From the NCBI GenBank assembly GCA_013298335.1, contig JAAFHI010000282.1, positions 1-5,556 of the forward strand: DNA of 5,556 nucleotides. The letters run 5' to 3'. The stretch's first letter is position 1. The number at the start of each line of letters is the position of its first letter. A program made the translations under genes and the position numbers. Origin of the DNA: Actinomycetota bacterium. Its GTDB lineage: Bacteria > Acidobacteriota > Blastocatellia > Chloracidobacteriales > Chloracidobacteriaceae. Positions 5,388-5,556 of this stretch are shown in pieces. The notes beneath the pieces are model-generated. The model searched no databases and was not told the DNA's origin. It saw only the letters and a program-made list of their open reading frames with translations.

Positions 5388-5556
5388 ATGTCCCATTCAC
5401 GTACCGGTTCCCGCGCGTCGCTGCTTTTCGTCGTTCTGGCGGGAGCCGTGTCGGTGCTCGGCGTTCTGGCGATGGCCGGGATGTGGGGCGAGCGACCTGG
5501 GGTTTTTGCGAAAACCTGTTCGATGGGGATGGCCTGCTGCGCCCAGCGCGGCAATG
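5388..5556 (+). CDS. Putative exported or membrane-anchored Cys/Met-containing protein, N-terminal part only
   Basis: An ATG at 5388 opens a frame that runs off the window end, giving 56 codons. I do not recognise the protein. The N-terminus is basic and polar (MSHSRTGSR), followed by about 24 hydrophobic residues (10-33, ASLLFVVLAG through LAMAGMW). That is a signal peptide or membrane anchor with no obvious lipobox. After it comes KTCSMGMACCAQRGN (residues 42-56), with three Cys and two Met within ten positions. Such a cluster could bind a soft metal or form disulfides outside the cytoplasm, which is inference. No clear Shine-Dalgarno site precedes the ATG; an in-frame TTG at 5379 is an alternative start. 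It lies 82 bp after the response regulator on the same strand, so co-transcription is possible. Confidence 0.5.
   Translation, partial: MSHSRTGSRASLLFVVLAGAVSVLGVLAMAGMWGERPGVFAKTCSMGMACCAQRGN

Noticed and set aside
4625..5554. A minus-strand open frame of about 309 codons antisense to the response regulator and the last gene
   Set aside because: It has no domain or ribosome binding site and low-complexity Arg/Pro/Ala-rich translation. The plus strand encodes a complete two-component regulator here.

Overview
The window is about 58-60% GC (estimated by eye). It comes from a bacterium with well-formed Shine-Dalgarno sites, hopanoid biosynthesis and intergenic spaces filled with short periodic repeats. 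Squalene-hopene cyclase, a CruF/DUF422-like membrane protein, a universal stress protein and AAGGATG/CATCCTT and NCACRAAG repeats would fit a soil- or water-dwelling Acidobacteriota (Blastocatellia-like) or Planctomycetota lineage. That placement is a guess from repeat style and gene content; the sequence does not prove it.

Layout. The left edge (1-295, minus) holds the N-terminal two thirds or so of a UspA-type universal stress protein with a perfect Shine-Dalgarno site. It is transcribed away from an aldo/keto reductase (451-1476, plus) across a 155-bp divergent spacer. Next is a 308-bp non-coding region: 15 perfect tandem copies of AAGGATG starting on the base after the reductase stop codon, an AT-rich interval with a weak terminator-like hairpin, four inverted copies (CATCCTT), and a possible promoter. 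Then come three co-directional genes: squalene-hopene cyclase (1785-3761), a DUF422/CruF-like integral membrane protein (3847-4668) and a NarL-type response regulator (4658-5305). The 85-bp gap between the first two is almost filled by a 26-bp near-perfect stem-loop built from an 8-nt periodic repeat. The second and third genes overlap by 11 bp. The right edge (5388-5556) holds the start of a secreted or membrane-anchored protein with a Cys/Met cluster, cut by the window.

How the genes may work together. The cyclase makes hopene/diplopterol from squalene at the membrane, and every active-site residue I could line up with the Alicyclobacillus enzyme is an acceptable one. The DUF422 protein belongs to a family whose characterised members hydrate terminal isoprenoid double bonds of carotenoids, so it may modify hopanoid, squalene or carotenoid products. 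The response regulator is translationally tied to it and may control membrane-lipid or stress output. No squalene-synthesis genes (hpnCDE), hopanoid side-chain genes or partner histidine kinase lie inside the window. The least explained material is non-coding: the two inverted-repeat arrays that bracket the cyclase gene, and a 14-nt sequence shared exactly by two intergenic regions.
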